64,000 bases of DNA from Cordylochernes scorpioides (GCA_030710605.1 CP092865.1:144507081-144571080); one strand, 5' to 3'. Shown: positions 10,459-21,310, counted from the stretch's first letter. The notes: generated by a model from the sequence alone, not told the origin. Made by a program: numbers and translations.

Positions 10459-10556
10459 AACGCTTCACGATTTTGCGTGTTATCTTTGAGCAGGGGTTAT
10501 GCTAATCTTCTCTGTATCGATCCTATTGTAGTAGTTGTACCGCCGAACAAGCGTAG
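10459..10556 (-). pseudogene. U6 snRNA pseudogene
   Basis: The minus strand reads a U6-like sequence: CGCTTGTTCGGCGGTACA at the 5' end, GATCGATACAGAGAAGATTA in the middle, and CACGCAAAATCGTGAAGCG at the 3' end. The middle is decayed: the segment after the 5' domain reads ACTACTACAATAGGATC where U6 should have ATACTAAAATTGGAACG, and the GGCCCCTGCGCAAGGATG block is altered. No T-run terminator follows the 3' end. A much better U6 copy sits at 41933-42032. Confidence 0.85.
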
Positions 10557-11193
10557 TCCAAAGGAAACTGACGTAGATCCAATCACACAGAATACACATA
10601 CTACACTATTATAGAATTTGAATCCTTATAGAAAGGAATTGGTTGTGGAGTTCTTATTAAACTCTTCAAGATCATTTCCCGAAGAGTATTGGACGTTAGA
10701 AGATCTATTAAGAGCCAATTAAAACAAGAATGTCAGACATTCGACGCATTCTTTCTCATGAAATGTCAACGTTAACTTGACAGATGATATTAATGTCACC
10801 TGTTTTTGACATGCCGTGTTTGGGTTTTTACGATAGGACTTCCGCGTGAAGGATTGAGGGACTTTTTTTGTGACGCTTCCTGCGCGTCGTGTTCAATTAT
10901 AACTCTTGGGCGCGCAAGCGGAACCTCCTAGTACGCCAATGCGGTCCTTGATATGGCGTTGAGAAACTTCTGTACTCATTTTACTATAGAAAGAATTACC
11001 ATCTTCCAATTTATAATACAACAACAGGAGAATTGGCTGGAAGTGGTACTTCTAGGTCTCCTGTTGATGGCCATATTGACCTGAAAACTTGATAAATAAA
11101 GAGTGGTTAAAAGAAACCTAGCCTTGAATTGCTTATTGATTTTTGTAAAATCTTCCAATTTATATCGTAGTGGGTGTCTTGGCTATAAATTTA
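10557..11193. other. Intergenic DNA with CpG-bearing patch
   Basis: About 10800-10965 is less AT-rich than its surroundings and holds several CpG-containing words (CTTCCGCGTG, CCTGCGCGTCGTG, GGGCGCGCAAGCG). I see no coding frame with a known signature. It could be a repeat or a promoter remnant. Confidence 0.4.
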
Positions 11194-11350
11194 TTCTCCA
11201 TGGAATGGGGGGGTGCCATTGCCCCGTTAGTCAGCCACATTTCAGAGTTCCCTGTTCACGGTTACCGTAGCAGCTCGGGGCTCATGACACCGTACTTCAC
11301 CCTACAGGGCAGTTCCTTACTTGTGGTGCTTCTCCTGCCCACCATGTAGA
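11194..11350 (+). repeat. Dispersed repeat, copy 1
   Basis: Highly similar to 46550-46700: both contain GGTGCCATTGCCCCGTTAG, CCACATTTCAGAGTTCCC and GTAGCAGCTCGGGGCTCA. It is GC-richer than its surroundings. No known family is recognised; it might be part of a SINE or LTR element. Confidence 0.7.
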
Positions 11351-11759
11351 GGAGTATTTCGTTTATATACTCCTATAGAAGGGTTCACAGTACCCGATAG
11401 CATGAGAGAACGTTTAATAAATAAGAAACTTATCCTTAGAGCCTACGTTCTATTGTAATTTAAATCTCAGAGGATTCTTTCAATATAAATAAAACATCTT
11501 ACTAGTGTACATACTGCATGTAAATTTTGTTGAGATTCTTAGCACATCATTGGTGAGCTCTTCCAGCCATTTTACCAATGTAATCCACCAAACCATTATT
11601 TATATTGTATACATGCATCTAATATGAATTTTTAGGCCTTTTACTTTTATATTCAATGCTAGAAAGTAATTATGGATTAACGTATTCAAACTGGGAATCT
11701 AAAAGTAGCTTCATTTTAATGAAATTGTTCCCAAGAACATTTATAGATAAAATTGATTA

Positions 11760-12212
11760 AATTTGAACTTTTTAGCATGTATATCAGGATTCAGACAATA
11801 ACTCTGAAAGATATTACAGCGACCTTTATTGAAGACACACATATATACACTCATAGACAAAACTTAAGGAAGTTGTACCTTTTAGCATGTATATCGGGAT
11901 TCAGACAATAACTCTGAAAGATACACCCATAGCCAAAACTTAAGGAAGTTGTACCTTTTAGCATATATATCGGGATTCAGACAAAAACTCTGAAAGATAC
12001 ACCCATAGCCAAAACTTAAGGAATTTGTACCTTTTAGCATGTATATCGGGATTCAGACAATAACTCTTAAAGATATTACAGTGACATTTATTGAAGACAC
12101 ACGAGATAGCCAAGTGTTAACAAAATTTCCTCTGTCTCCTTAAAAAAAAAACAGATAATCGAAGACATAAAAATAAGAAACTTTCTTGAGTTTTTCCATG
12201 AGTATAAATTCC
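11760..12212. mobile_element. Tc1-like MITE with 76-bp internal repeats
   Basis: About four units of the 76-bp repeat (GGATTCAGACAATAACTCTGA, ACAAAACTTAAGGAA-type words) are followed by the shared flank ACAGTGACATTTATTGAAGAC and a terminal TTGAGTTTTTCCATGAGTATA. Same family as 2301-2814, opposite orientation. Confidence 0.7.
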
Positions 12213-12645
12213 TATTTCGATTGAAAGAAGTAAATTGCCATGTATCCATGCAATAGAAATAATAATACGAATCAGTTTCTAGTAACGCCACTTACTACTG
12301 CAATAGTTACTTATCACAAGAAATTTACTAGTACTGAATGATGTGGTAATTATCGTGAAAGTTACAACTATTGTACATCACAATGTGCAACACATTTTTA
12401 CATATAGAGAATCTAATTTTGCCTTTGTACATATTATAGAGAGGAATAAGAAATATTTAGCTTTATATTTTATTTATTTAAATCACATTACTGTCTATAT
12501 TCTAATGTGAAAAATATATAAGGAAAGTCTGGCTCATAAGTGGTGAACTTATCTCAGCTCGTTGGCCAGTTTGATGTACCATATAGCTCTATTATTATAT
12601 TTTCGATTTTTTAATTTATATTTCCGGTATTTTAAAGATTTATTG
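12213..12645. other. AT-rich DNA, nothing recognised
   Basis: Short open frames only; no motif seen. Confidence 0.4.
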
Positions 12646-12647
12646 AT

Positions 12648-13150
12648 GAAGGTTGTTGTTGTTGTCATGTTCAATGAAGAGCTTCAGATGTCTCCATACA
12701 TCTCTATCAAAGCAGCAGCAATGTCCACTATCTTGGGTGTATAAAGCTGCTGCTCTGGGTCTATGTCAATTTTATGCAAGGCTAAGGACATTGCTGGGTA
12801 TGAGAATATGTGGGTAGGTGTTAGTTCGACACCAGGACAGTTGTTGCATGTCCTATAGGTTCTTGTGCCATCTGGATGTATTGTCATTCCTTTATAGTGT
12901 TTTGTTCTAAGTCTTGTTATAGTTTTTGTCAGTTTTCTCTCAGAGTTTATTTCACATATTTGATATTTTCTTATTTTTTGTTTAATTATCTTGTATTTTG
13001 CCAAAGCATTAGCGTCAAATACTGACATTTGTTCTTTCCTTTGGCTCAGCTTTCTGGCTTCCTTTGCCAATTCATCTGCCATTTCATTACCTCGATCCCA
13101 GCATGGGCAGGAATTCATTGTAGAATGCGGTTCTTCTTCAATGGTTCCAT
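12648..13150 (-). pseudogene. LINE C-terminus: RNase H end and zinc knuckle
   Basis: An open frame of 144 codons (13118 to 12684, minus) encodes the end of a non-LTR retrotransposon polyprotein. Near its start is DRGNEMADELAKEA, the last catalytic-Asp region of retroelement RNase H. Around residues 89-111 is a CNNC pair followed by THIFSYP, a C-x2-C...H zinc-knuckle-like tail in which the final ligand is changed. The frame ends VIEMYGDI-like. The 3' UTR ends in a CAACAACAAC tail at about 12648. Everything upstream (endonuclease, reverse transcriptase) is gone, as expected for 5' truncation. The same family is present on the plus strand at 35515-36120. Confidence 0.8.
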
Positions 13151-13390
13151 TTGATGATGGTGTTTAAGGGTTTTACTGATATAGGGTTGAAACTTTGTAA
13201 AATAATATTGATGTTAATAGAGGTTAGATATATATTCAAATCTTCTTTTTCTGCATCGAGCATTGTTCTTCAGCGGGAATACTATAAATATAATTTGTCT
13301 TTTTTGGTATCAATTAATTATAAGGCAAGAAAGCACGCCATCTGTATTGAGAAAATGTACTAATAGTGAGTTGCTATCTTTTATTCAAAT

Positions 13391-14137
13391 AAAATTATTT
13401 TCTACTGCTCCTACTGCAATGAGAAAATTTAATGCATGTTATATGCAAATTTAATTGTATATTTTATATGGGTAGCGTTTTGAGCATATGAAAGAATAAG
13501 AAGAAATTATTTGTGTGAACAACAAAATACATCATAGATGGAATTAATCAGGGAATAGTTCCAATAGTCCTCAATTCTTGCAAAAGTTCAACTCCACCAG
13601 CGAGTGTAAGTAACCAAACGGGGCTATGGCACATTTGTAAGTGCAAAGTCGAACTGCTTTTCACATGTGTTGACATGTGGTGCACTTACAGTAAAAGCAG
13701 TCGCCTACTTCTAACCACCATGAATCTCTATACAGTCGGTAAATTCAACTATTCCCTGATTTTTTTTTCTTATTATCCCTAGTATACATGTTACAGGCCA
13801 TGATGACCATGGTGGTTAGAAGTAGGCGACTGCTTTTACTGTAAGTGCACCACATGTCAACACATGTGAAAAGCAGTTCGACTTTGCACTTACAAATTTG
13901 ACATAACCCCGTTTGGTTACTTACACTCTCTGGTGGAGTTGACTTTAGCAAGAATCGGGAGCCATTGGAGCTATTTCCTGATAAATTCCATAAATGAAGT
14001 ATATTGTCCTTTACATAAATAATCTCTTATTATACCTTCACATGCTCAACTCTGTCAATATAAAGCATATAATTTAAATTTGTATATAAAATGCATTAAT
14101 TCTTCTCATTGCGGTAGGAGTAGTAGAAAATAATCAC
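13391..14137. repeat. Large nested foldback element
   Basis: The outer arms ATTTTCTACTGCTCCTACTG (from about 13397) and its complement (to about 14130) continue inward through TTAATGCAT..., GAGCAT and ATGGAATT, and then through a second foldback (13541-13990) whose arms share GTGCACTTACAGTAAAAG, GACATGTGG and GGTGGTTAGAAGTAG. Arms total roughly 320-370 bp. The inner core belongs to a family seen as single arms at 23735, 40255 and 43660. No coding capacity. Confidence 0.8.
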
Positions 14138-14285
14138 TTCTTTTTCTTTAAATGCTACCGTGAAGCATGTGCGGATATTTGTTTGAATTCTTCTCTGTAA
14201 TCAATAATTATTGAATACATGGAATAATTCAAACATTAATTAGCACATGCTCCACGATGGCATCGAAAGAAAAAGAAGTGATAGA
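14138..14285. repeat. Foldback element
   Basis: The arms CACTTCTTTTTCTTT and AAAGAAAAAGAAGTG are perfect complements. Inner parts (GCATGTGCGGATATTTG against GCACATGCTCC) are partly paired. It abuts the previous foldback. Confidence 0.7.
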
Positions 14286-14745
14286 GATTGCGTTATATTT
14301 ACTTCACTATGTCAATTGTAGGATCTTGTAGAATCCAACCTTGTCCTAGCAAGGCCTTTACCAAAATAGTACTAAAGAGAACCAATATAGCTGTAGCTTT
14401 CTTTGGCCGAGTTTTTTTACAATTGAAACATTCTTTGTCTTTTCACTCAACACGTTATCTTTAGGGTTTGTTTGCATGCTCAGGAATAAATTAATGGCAT
14501 GCCTTGTTTCTCAACCAATTACCTCTATTCTCTCTGAAACTCCATTCTTCAGGGTCGAGTAAATATTTGGGGATCAATCCCCGCTAAGTGTTTTGGCTTC
14601 CAGCGTAATTGGCCACCCACAAGGTGATGACAGTCACGGCCTCATCCTACATGTGGTTGATGGTGCTAGCTCTTCTTTACTGGGTGCATAGTGGATTGCA
14701 TATACGTGTAGTGCAGCTATGTTTACAAAGAGACGCACTAAAAAA
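14286..14745. other. Moderate-GC DNA without recognised genes
   Basis: Contains GGATCAATCCCC and a run of mixed sequence up to the satellite. No coding signature is seen. Possibly a retroelement remnant. Confidence 0.35.
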
Positions 14746-15640
14746 TGAGATTATTGCAGTTACACTATAGCATATTATAAGAACGACAGCTGTATTTAGC
14801 ACAGATATTATAAGATTGACAATTGCACTATAGCACAGAGATTATAAATGCAAAAGCTGCACTATAGTACATGGTTATAAATGCTATAGTTGTACTATAG
14901 CACAGAGATTATAAAAGCGAAAGTTGCACTATAGCCCAGAGATATAAAAGCGACATCTTCACTATAGTACATGGTTATAAATGCTATAGTTGTACTATAG
15001 CATAGAGATTATAAGAACGACAGCTTCAGTATAGAACAGAGATCATAAAAGCGACAGTTGTGCACTATAGCACAGATATACTATAAGAACGACAGTGGCA
15101 CTATAGCCCAGAGATATAAAAGCTACAGTTGCACTATAGAACAGAGATCATAAAAGCTACAGCTGCACTATAGTACATGATTATAGAAGCGAAAGTTGCA
15201 CTATAGAACAGATATACTATAAGAACGACAGTTGCACTATAGCCCAGAGATATAAAAGCTACAGTTGCACTATAGCACAGAGATCATAAGAGGTACAGCT
15301 GAACTATAGCACAGAGATCATAAAAGCGAAAGTTGCACTATAGAACAGATATACTATAAGAACGACAGTTGCACTATAGCCCAGAGATATAAAAGCTACA
15401 GTTGCACTATAGCACAGAGATCATAAGAGCTACAGCTGAACTATAGCACAGAGATCATAAAAGCGAAAGTTGCACTATAGAACAGATACGACAGCTTCAC
15501 TATAGCACATAGATCATAAAAGCGACAGTTGTGCACTATAGTACATGATTATAAATGCTATAGTTTTGTACTATAGCACAGAGATTATAAGAGTGACAGT
15601 TGCACTATAGCACAGATATATGAAGAGCGAAAGCTACTAC
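14746..15640. repeat. 34-bp satellite with 137-bp higher-order repeat
   Basis: A basic unit of about 34 bp (TTGCACTATAGCACAGAGAT plus a variable ATAAAAGCGAAAG part) is repeated many times. Four variants form a higher-order unit: the marker GCGAAAGTTGCACTATAG followed by AACAGAT recurs at 15189, 15326 and 15463, exactly 137 bp apart. The array edges are more degenerate. Confidence 0.9.
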
Positions 15641-15950
15641 ACTAAACGGATTAAAAGAGTAACATATATGCACACTATATCTCTTATATTTTGAAAAGGG
15701 TAATAAATATTCAATATATAACACATATATTTTAAAAAGGGCACTAAAATTTCACTATATCACATAGATTAAAAGGGCACTAAATTTTTTCTATAGCACG
15801 CGGATTTAAAGAATATATTCACTATATCTTTTGATCATAAGAGTTACCGCTCTACTATAGCAAAGAGATTGCAATGTTATATAATCACTATGTACAGCAC
15901 AGAGATTAAATGATTAACAGGTACACGGTAGAACATAATTTATGAGTATC
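15641..15950. repeat. Degenerate edge of the 34-bp satellite
   Basis: Words such as CACTATATC and ATAGCACGCGGATT recur irregularly, consistent with old array remnants. Confidence 0.55.
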
Positions 15951-16807
15951 ATATCATCCATTCATACAGAAAGCATTAGAATATGTCAATTGTATTCTCT
16001 AACAAACCATATTTTAGCGTATTTATGCAAATTTGTCCTTAATTTTTCAATGTGTTTCTAAGACTAGTCTTTATTCGTTGCGGTACAGTCTAGACAACAT
16101 TAATAAGTTTAAACCAACAGCCTGAAATACTTACGTTTTTGGTGTTTCTTGATATATCAAAGAAATTTGGTTGGTATATATTCTAGAATAAAACCTAAAT
16201 TAATCTTTAGTTAATATTTACTACGATAGATGGCGCTCTGCCGTCTGAAAATGCTAATTTGAGCGGGCAGTATCTAGCTATTTTATCATGTGGTTTGTAA
16301 ATGATTGTTATATCGAAATCTCACTTTATCTTCAGCTAAAACAGAAACATGTGGTTGATAAACCACAACTGAGTGTATTTGTTTTAAAATATTTTCTGGA
16401 AAACTACCCGACCATATATTTTTCAGTAATATGCAAATAAAAATAAATGTATGAGAGAATATCCTAACAAGGGTAACAAATTAATCTACAATACATAGTG
16501 TAGCTTGGAGATAGATTTATTGTTTACATATTTACATAATGGCATATGTTCCTTTTTCAGTTAGCTACCTACACAATTTGTAAATACATCGGTCATCTGG
16601 ATGATGGAATTCCAAATTTTTGTAGATTATATGAGATTTCTGCAAAAGGTGTTTTGTTTCTTTTAGTATGGTGCCTTCCAGGATGAGGTCTCAAATGCAT
16701 GACTCGTACAGTAAAGAAGGAAGGCATTTATATTGCTTATCTTCGATGGATTTTCATATATTTGGGAAATTCTACTTCTGAGTTTATCTCGGTTCAAAAT
16801 AACATTA
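15951..16807. other. AT-rich DNA, nothing recognised
   Basis: A GATGGCGCTCTGCCG patch near 16230 resembles MITE terminal motifs, but no matching partner was found. Confidence 0.35.
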
Positions 16808-16968
16808 ATAGGTACCGCTCAACAAGAGCAACCTAGTTCATGATAATTGAAACAATGAATAATATGTGAAGGTTATTCACATATTAAACAATTTTTAACG
16901 CGGGATTCAATCCCGGTTCATGACTGTCGGGAATCGAGGGTGTTACCCTCTCATCCACCGACTTTTTT
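16808..16968 (-). mobile_element. tRNA-derived SINE
   Basis: The minus strand reads a tRNA-like head: AGTCGGTGGATGAGAGGGTA as A box and GGGATTGAATCCCG as B box, then a hairpin GTGAATAACCTTCACATATTA, then the body AACTAGGTTGCTCTTGTTGA and GCGGTACCTATT. The same unit occurs at 44561-44985 and 49477-49900. The A and B boxes would allow RNA polymerase III transcription in an intact copy. Confidence 0.75.
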
Positions 16969-17467
16969 TTTCTGGGTATATCCACAAATATCGTCATCTT
17001 ACACGTGTAGTTCACCGATCATTAAGAGTATGTGCCGTATTGTCGACGTAGATACAGAGATAGCCAGAACTTAAACAGCAACATTAATCTCAATTTATAT
17101 GTTTATTGATGGTTACGTCGGTGTATGTGGTGGGAAGCTAATTGGCCTTGTGATTGGTCCACTGATTAAATGCTTCTAATTGGCGATAACTAGTTTTGAC
17201 GGCCTCGGGTGTGAGCCGTCTGTGTGGCCAGTATCTAGCTGGTCATTGATGTATAACGCCATGTCTGACATTCATTTCCTCCTCATACAGCGACAGGTCT
17301 GGCTGGCATTGATATCTCATACACATCACAACACATCTGATATTGAGGTCCTGTCAAAGGCTGAAAATTCGCTTGATCTATAAAAATACATATACCAGAC
17401 TGTATCAAAATTTCGTTCCCATAAATAAGATTTTAATCCACATTAAATAATATATAAACAAAAATAT
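16969..17467. other. Moderate-GC DNA, no recognised gene
   Basis: The stretch 17040-17390 is less AT-rich and has CCAAT-type words (AATTGGCC, GATTGGTCC). A 67-codon frame at 17180 has no known motif. It may be an LTR or promoter-like remnant. Confidence 0.35.
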
Positions 17468-17565
17468 TTATTCATTGAAGTAAAGACCGTCATTTTCAAT
17501 AACAATCAGCCATCTTTTTGCCAATTTTTCAATTTGCTGACGATACCATTCTCGGGGTTTAGAGT
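17468..17565 (-). pseudogene. Mariner transposase C-terminal remnant
   Basis: The minus strand from 17565 encodes SKPREWYRQQIEKLAKRW followed by an I-E-N-D-G-L-Y-F-N-E end and a stop (complement of 17468-17470). This fits the terminal W/F-Y-R-x2-I-x2-L-x2-RW-x2-C/V-I-E-x2-G-x-YF pattern of mariner transposases. The catalytic domain is absent. Sequence beyond the stop (about 17400-17430, ATCAAAATTTCGTTCCC) may be the terminal repeat. Confidence 0.75.
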
Positions 17566-18188
17566 AAAAAAGTCACGACAAGCAATAAAAAAGGTATTTT
17601 AAAAAATATTTTCGTCGTGTATTACTGAAATATTAATATAAGAATTCTTAACTATGACTTACGTGTAGGGAAGTGCAACTTTGAAGCATTCCCAACATAT
17701 CCCTAAACGAAACAGTGATAGAGAGTGGCCCCATTCCAAAATCTTTTATTTTGATCATTTTTATATTAATTTTTGTTTACGGTTTTTTAGACGTGTTTAC
17801 ATTTACATTGATAGCTCCTTAAATTTCTTGAGGACTGTATTTTTGTTCCCTAATAAGGCTCCACTCTGCTGCTGCCTACCTCGTGTATCCTATCAAGCCA
17901 ACACACCAACTCTATGAGACACACACACTTTATTTAAACAACAAAACTATTTATACACCTTGGCCCGCGTGGTCAAAAGAATTAAAAACAGAATAACTTA
18001 TTTCACAAACAAAATTTATGCAAAAATAGGAATTATTATCAATTGATCCAGCCACAGAATAAAAAGATATTAATAACAAATAAATATTCACAGATATATA
18101 CATTTAATTCTCAACAACATCATAAATTTTCAAATTCGAGCCAAACCTTTGCTATTTTATAATTCACTTAGGTAGTATTGGACATATT
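17566..18188. other. AT-rich DNA, nothing recognised
   Basis: A 78-codon frame at 17681-17917 shows no motif; probably chance. Confidence 0.35.
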
Positions 18189-18625
18189 TATATGAACAGC
18201 ATGGACAAAAGGAAGTTTCATATTTTAATGGCACCTGGCGTTTGTTTTTTCAAGGAAACAGAGACAATTTCGTTCACATTTGGTGATCTCGTATCTTCAA
18301 TAAAGGTCACTGTAATATCTTTCAGAGTTATTTTCTGAATCCCGATATACATGATAAAAGTACAACTTCTTTAAGTGTTGTCCATGAGTTTATATTTCAG
18401 AGTTATTATCTGAATCCCGATATACATGAAAAAAGTACAACTTCCTTAGGTGTTGTCCATGAGTGTATATTTCAGAGTTATTGTCTGAATCCCGATATAC
18501 ATGCTAAAAGGTACAACTTCCTTAGGTGTTGTCCATGACTGTATATTTCAGAGTTATTTTCTGAATCCCGATATACATGATAAAAGTACAACTTCCTTAA
18601 GGTTTGTACATGAGCGTTTTGTCCA
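18189..18625. mobile_element. Tc1-like MITE with 76-bp internal repeats
   Basis: The flank CACTGTAATATCTTTCAGAG (about 18307) and about four 76-bp units match the family. The right terminus is degenerate. It runs into a LINE remnant. Confidence 0.65.
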
Positions 18626-19010
18626 TTTAAAATTAAATTCTGTAAGTTTATGTGGAGTGGATTTGCCAAGAGCAGCTCTAATAATGATTGATAATAATGA
18701 TACCTTTAAGCTCAAAAGATTTAGGAACAAACCTCAAGACATCTACTGATTGATTGCCCAGCATTTCAAGATTATAGAATGAAGAATGAACTAGTTGTTT
18801 GTGAACTTAACGATTTGATTTCCCCAATAAAAAAATCATATTTAAAGTTCAATTCATTTTGTAAATACATTCTAAACTTTCTACAAAATCTGGATATCTA
18901 ATGTTTTCATGCGTTGAATAATGTAAATAACTTGTGTAAATTTACTTTTCTCTTTGTTTGGCGCAAGTATCCCTTGCGGGATATAGCGCTTTGGAAATAA
19001 AATAATTGGT
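18626..19010 (+). pseudogene. LINE 3' end (decayed)
   Basis: Reading 18745-18900 gives a LIDCPAFQDYRM segment and a lysine/phenylalanine-rich tail ending in a stop at about 18898-18900, typical of the C-terminal end of LINE ORF2. The 3' UTR holds hairpin ATCCCTTGCGGGAT, GCGCTTT and AATAAAATAA. Frames upstream (18650-18749) are shifted relative to this segment, so the coding region is broken. Same family as the remnant at 3146-3510. Confidence 0.55.
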
Positions 19011-19144
19011 AATTAGTAATTTACATACATTTTGACTATAGGGTAGCAGATATTTATAAGGATTTTAAAACCTTTTTAGAGTCTAAACTAACGCTTCATC
19101 TATTGAAAAACATTTAGATTAAAATTTAATGATAATATTAATAA

Positions 19145-19610
19145 CTCAAATGAAAACACCAAAACGCGAATGTTTCTTTTCATAAATAAATCAAACTTCT
19201 ACTGTCCTTACTGTAATGAAAAAATATTGGGAGGGCTTGGCTCATCATTTATGCCTAACTGGCCTTGTCCTTATTGTTTGCGGAAGAGCGTTGCTCAATG
19301 CAAATGTTTAAATTTAATTCTACTGTCCTAAAAGCTTATGTACATAGTTTTCTTGAATACCATTTCTAAGATTCCACCCTTCAGTGTTGCATATAAAAGC
19401 AGAATGATCCAATATAGTATTAGAGCTCTAAAGAAACGGTCTGGTAGATTAAATTGGCGAAATCGCTGGGAGGTTTCACCACTAATGAGCCAAGCCCTCC
19501 CAATATTTTGTAATCACAGTAAGGACAGTAGAAGTTTGATTTATTTATGTAAAGAAACATTCGCGTTTTGGTGTTTTCATTTGTATTATATAGATGGCGC
19601 GTTATTGCTA
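19145..19610. mobile_element. MITE with long inverted ends
   Basis: The left arm AATGAAAACACCAAAACGCG and the right arm CGCGTTTTGGTGTTTTCATT are perfect complements. They continue through AAACTTCTACTGTCCTTACTG and its complement, then GATGGCGCGTTATTGC at the right edge. The internal part reads GGCGAAATCGCTGGGAGG...ATGAGCCAAGCCCTCCC. A 107-codon plus frame starting at 19338 has a homologous frame in the copy at 56997. Confidence 0.8.
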
Positions 19611-19870
19611 AATATTAATAATAATAAAACATTTTGTAGGTTGGATTTTAAACTGAGTTAATAGTTACTTCAATCTTATTTTATACTTTCTTTCGACGCT
19701 TTGGCGACTCGCTATCTCCCTTTTCAAGAAACTCTAATTTTATAATATTTTTGATAATTTAGGAATGATCTCATTTTGAAAATTTCAACTATGATTATGG
19801 TAGTGCATTTAAAATATCGAGACGCTTTTTGCGCTTATATTATAAGAAAAATATGAAGAAAGAGAAAAAA
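19611..19870. other. AT-rich spacer
   Basis: Nothing recognised. Confidence 0.35.
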
Positions 19871-20175
19871 ACTCTTAAAAACACCTTCTGGAGATTAACG
19901 ACCCACTGAAGACGCTGAGAACTATTTCAGAAAATAAAAATATAGCAATAGAACTCTATATTTTCTACAGATCAATTGTAAATAGATTCATACACAAAAG
20001 TGGTAGTGAGGAAAGATTTAGAACAGATCTGTAAATAAATCCCTTTTCAAACAAAGGATCACGTGCACATAGGGAAAGGGAGGAAAAAATTACTGTGTTA
20101 TTTGGTTGTTGTATGGCGAATCCATACAGGGCAATGGGCCCTAATAAAAGCCTTTTTGTTGTTGTTGTTGTTGAA
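19870..20175 (+). pseudogene. LINE 3' end with TTG tail
   Basis: A short frame ends ...GSEERFRTDL then a stop at about 20034. A 3' UTR with GGCAATGGGCCCTAATAAA follows, then a (GTT)n tail at 20156-20173. This tail style recurs, inverted, at 48343, 54700 and 61690. Confidence 0.5.
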
Positions 20176-20340
20176 AAATATTGAATTGGCTACAAGCAGG
20201 TTTTATAAAAACAGATTTCCATCAAAGTAGTGTCGAAACTTCGAAAAAAAGTATTAAAAAGGTGTAGAGGTAACTCATATATATAACTCAATAAAAAATT
20301 TCTTCAAATAAAAGATACTTCGGCCAGTAAATCTTTTTAT

Positions 20341-20383
20341 TGTCTCGACGTTTCGACAAAAATCTTTTGTCCTCGTCAGGAGC
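20341..20383 (-). ncRNA. Hammerhead-like core
   Basis: The minus strand gives CTC, CTGACGA, an extra G, a 7-bp hairpin GACAAAA/TTTTGTC, GAAA, CGTC, GAG. The terms fit a type I hammerhead with stem III reduced to the palindrome ACGT and a GUC cleavage triplet; CTC/GAG would be stem I. The unpaired extra G before stem II departs from the consensus. The downstream GACAATAAAAAG...GGCCGAAGTATC matches the copy at 7128. Confidence 0.5.
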
Positions 20384-20469
20384 GAACAAAAATTAAAACA
20401 TTAGGCAAATAAATAAAAAAATGTTATTATAATAACAAAAATGTTGAGCCAAGCCCTCTTATTCAATAA

Positions 20470-20585
20470 CTCATATCATTGCAGTAAGGTCTGTAGAGAT
20501 ATTATTTGATGATATTTAAAAGAAGCGCATTTCCAGTAAATTTATATGTGTAAAATTTTAACGATATATTTCAATTAAATTTTAA
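20470..20585. repeat. Single arm of the 52.4-kb palindrome family
   Basis: It carries CAGTAAGGTCTGTAGAGAT, TTTGATGATATTTAAAAG, GCGCAT and CAGTAAATTTATATGTG, matching one arm of the palindrome at 52391-52538. Confidence 0.65.
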
Positions 20586-20760
20586 TTTACTAATAACAAA
20601 AATACTGTTAAATATATCTCTCTCTCCCTATATAAATATAAATTCAACATAACGCGCCATCTATATAATACAAAGGATGCATTATGTTTATTACCCCAGT
20701 AGAAAACTTTACTAATGATGATAAAGAATGAGCTACAACACCAGTTTTGGAAAATTCAGA

Positions 20761-20810
20761 CAAAATGTATACCAGGGTTTCGTGCTTTAGCCCTCATCAG
20801 TACAGGGGTG
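20761..20810 (-). ncRNA. Candidate type I hammerhead ribozyme
   Basis: On the minus strand: stem I 5' side ...CCTGTA; CTGATGA (20794-20800); stem II GGGC-TAAA-GCAC (one mismatch); GAAA (20778-20781); stem III ACC-CT-GGT; H17 = A (20770); stem I 3' side TACA. TGTA/TACA gives four stem I pairs, so the cleavage triplet would be GUA. All core residues (C3 to A9, G12, A13, A14) are intact. Very short stem III is typical of hammerheads in Penelope-like elements. The host repeat is not otherwise recognised. Confidence 0.6.
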
Positions 20811-20929
20811 GCTTAGATTTCATAACATTCTACGAGAAGGGTTCTGAAATCGGTAGAATTTACTAAACAGGTGTTTACGTTTTTCACCATAGTGATAACC
20901 AGGGGATCCTTTTTGATGCATAATTAAAG

Positions 20930-21310
20930 AGATAGGTGCATCTTTAGGCACATACATGTTATATAAAAATATTATTTCATTTTAAATTATAATTTCATAG
21001 ATTCAAATACTCTGCTAAATCGACCGCCAAAAGTCACGCTACCCTATAAAAACTCGTTGTTGTTTTATCCCAATGGCCGGCTCAAAACCTTTGTATATTA
21101 TGTAAATAAGTTTTTGTTTTCCTTATTCTACTCGCCTTAAGCCAGGCATTACTTTTATCAAATTGTTTTTTTTTTATATATTCCTTTAACTCAATTAAAT
21201 TACTGATCAAAACCATTTTTCATTATCATACTTTAAAGATTTCAACCACGACTGCATTACCATACCATAATCTTCAACATGATCTAAATTCAAGCAGAGA
21301 ATCTCTCAAT
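20930..21310. repeat. Dispersed repeat R, copy 1
   Basis: Shares ACTCTGCTAAATCGACCGCC, TGGCCGGCTCAAAACCTTTG, CCTTAAGCCAGGCA and AACCACGACTGCATTA with 58775-59118 (same strand) and about 30430-30718 (opposite strand). No coding frame or known family is recognised. Confidence 0.75.

Noticed and set aside
14746-15640. CRISPR-like regular repeats
   Set aside because: Units are imperfect and contiguous with no unique spacers; it is a eukaryotic satellite.
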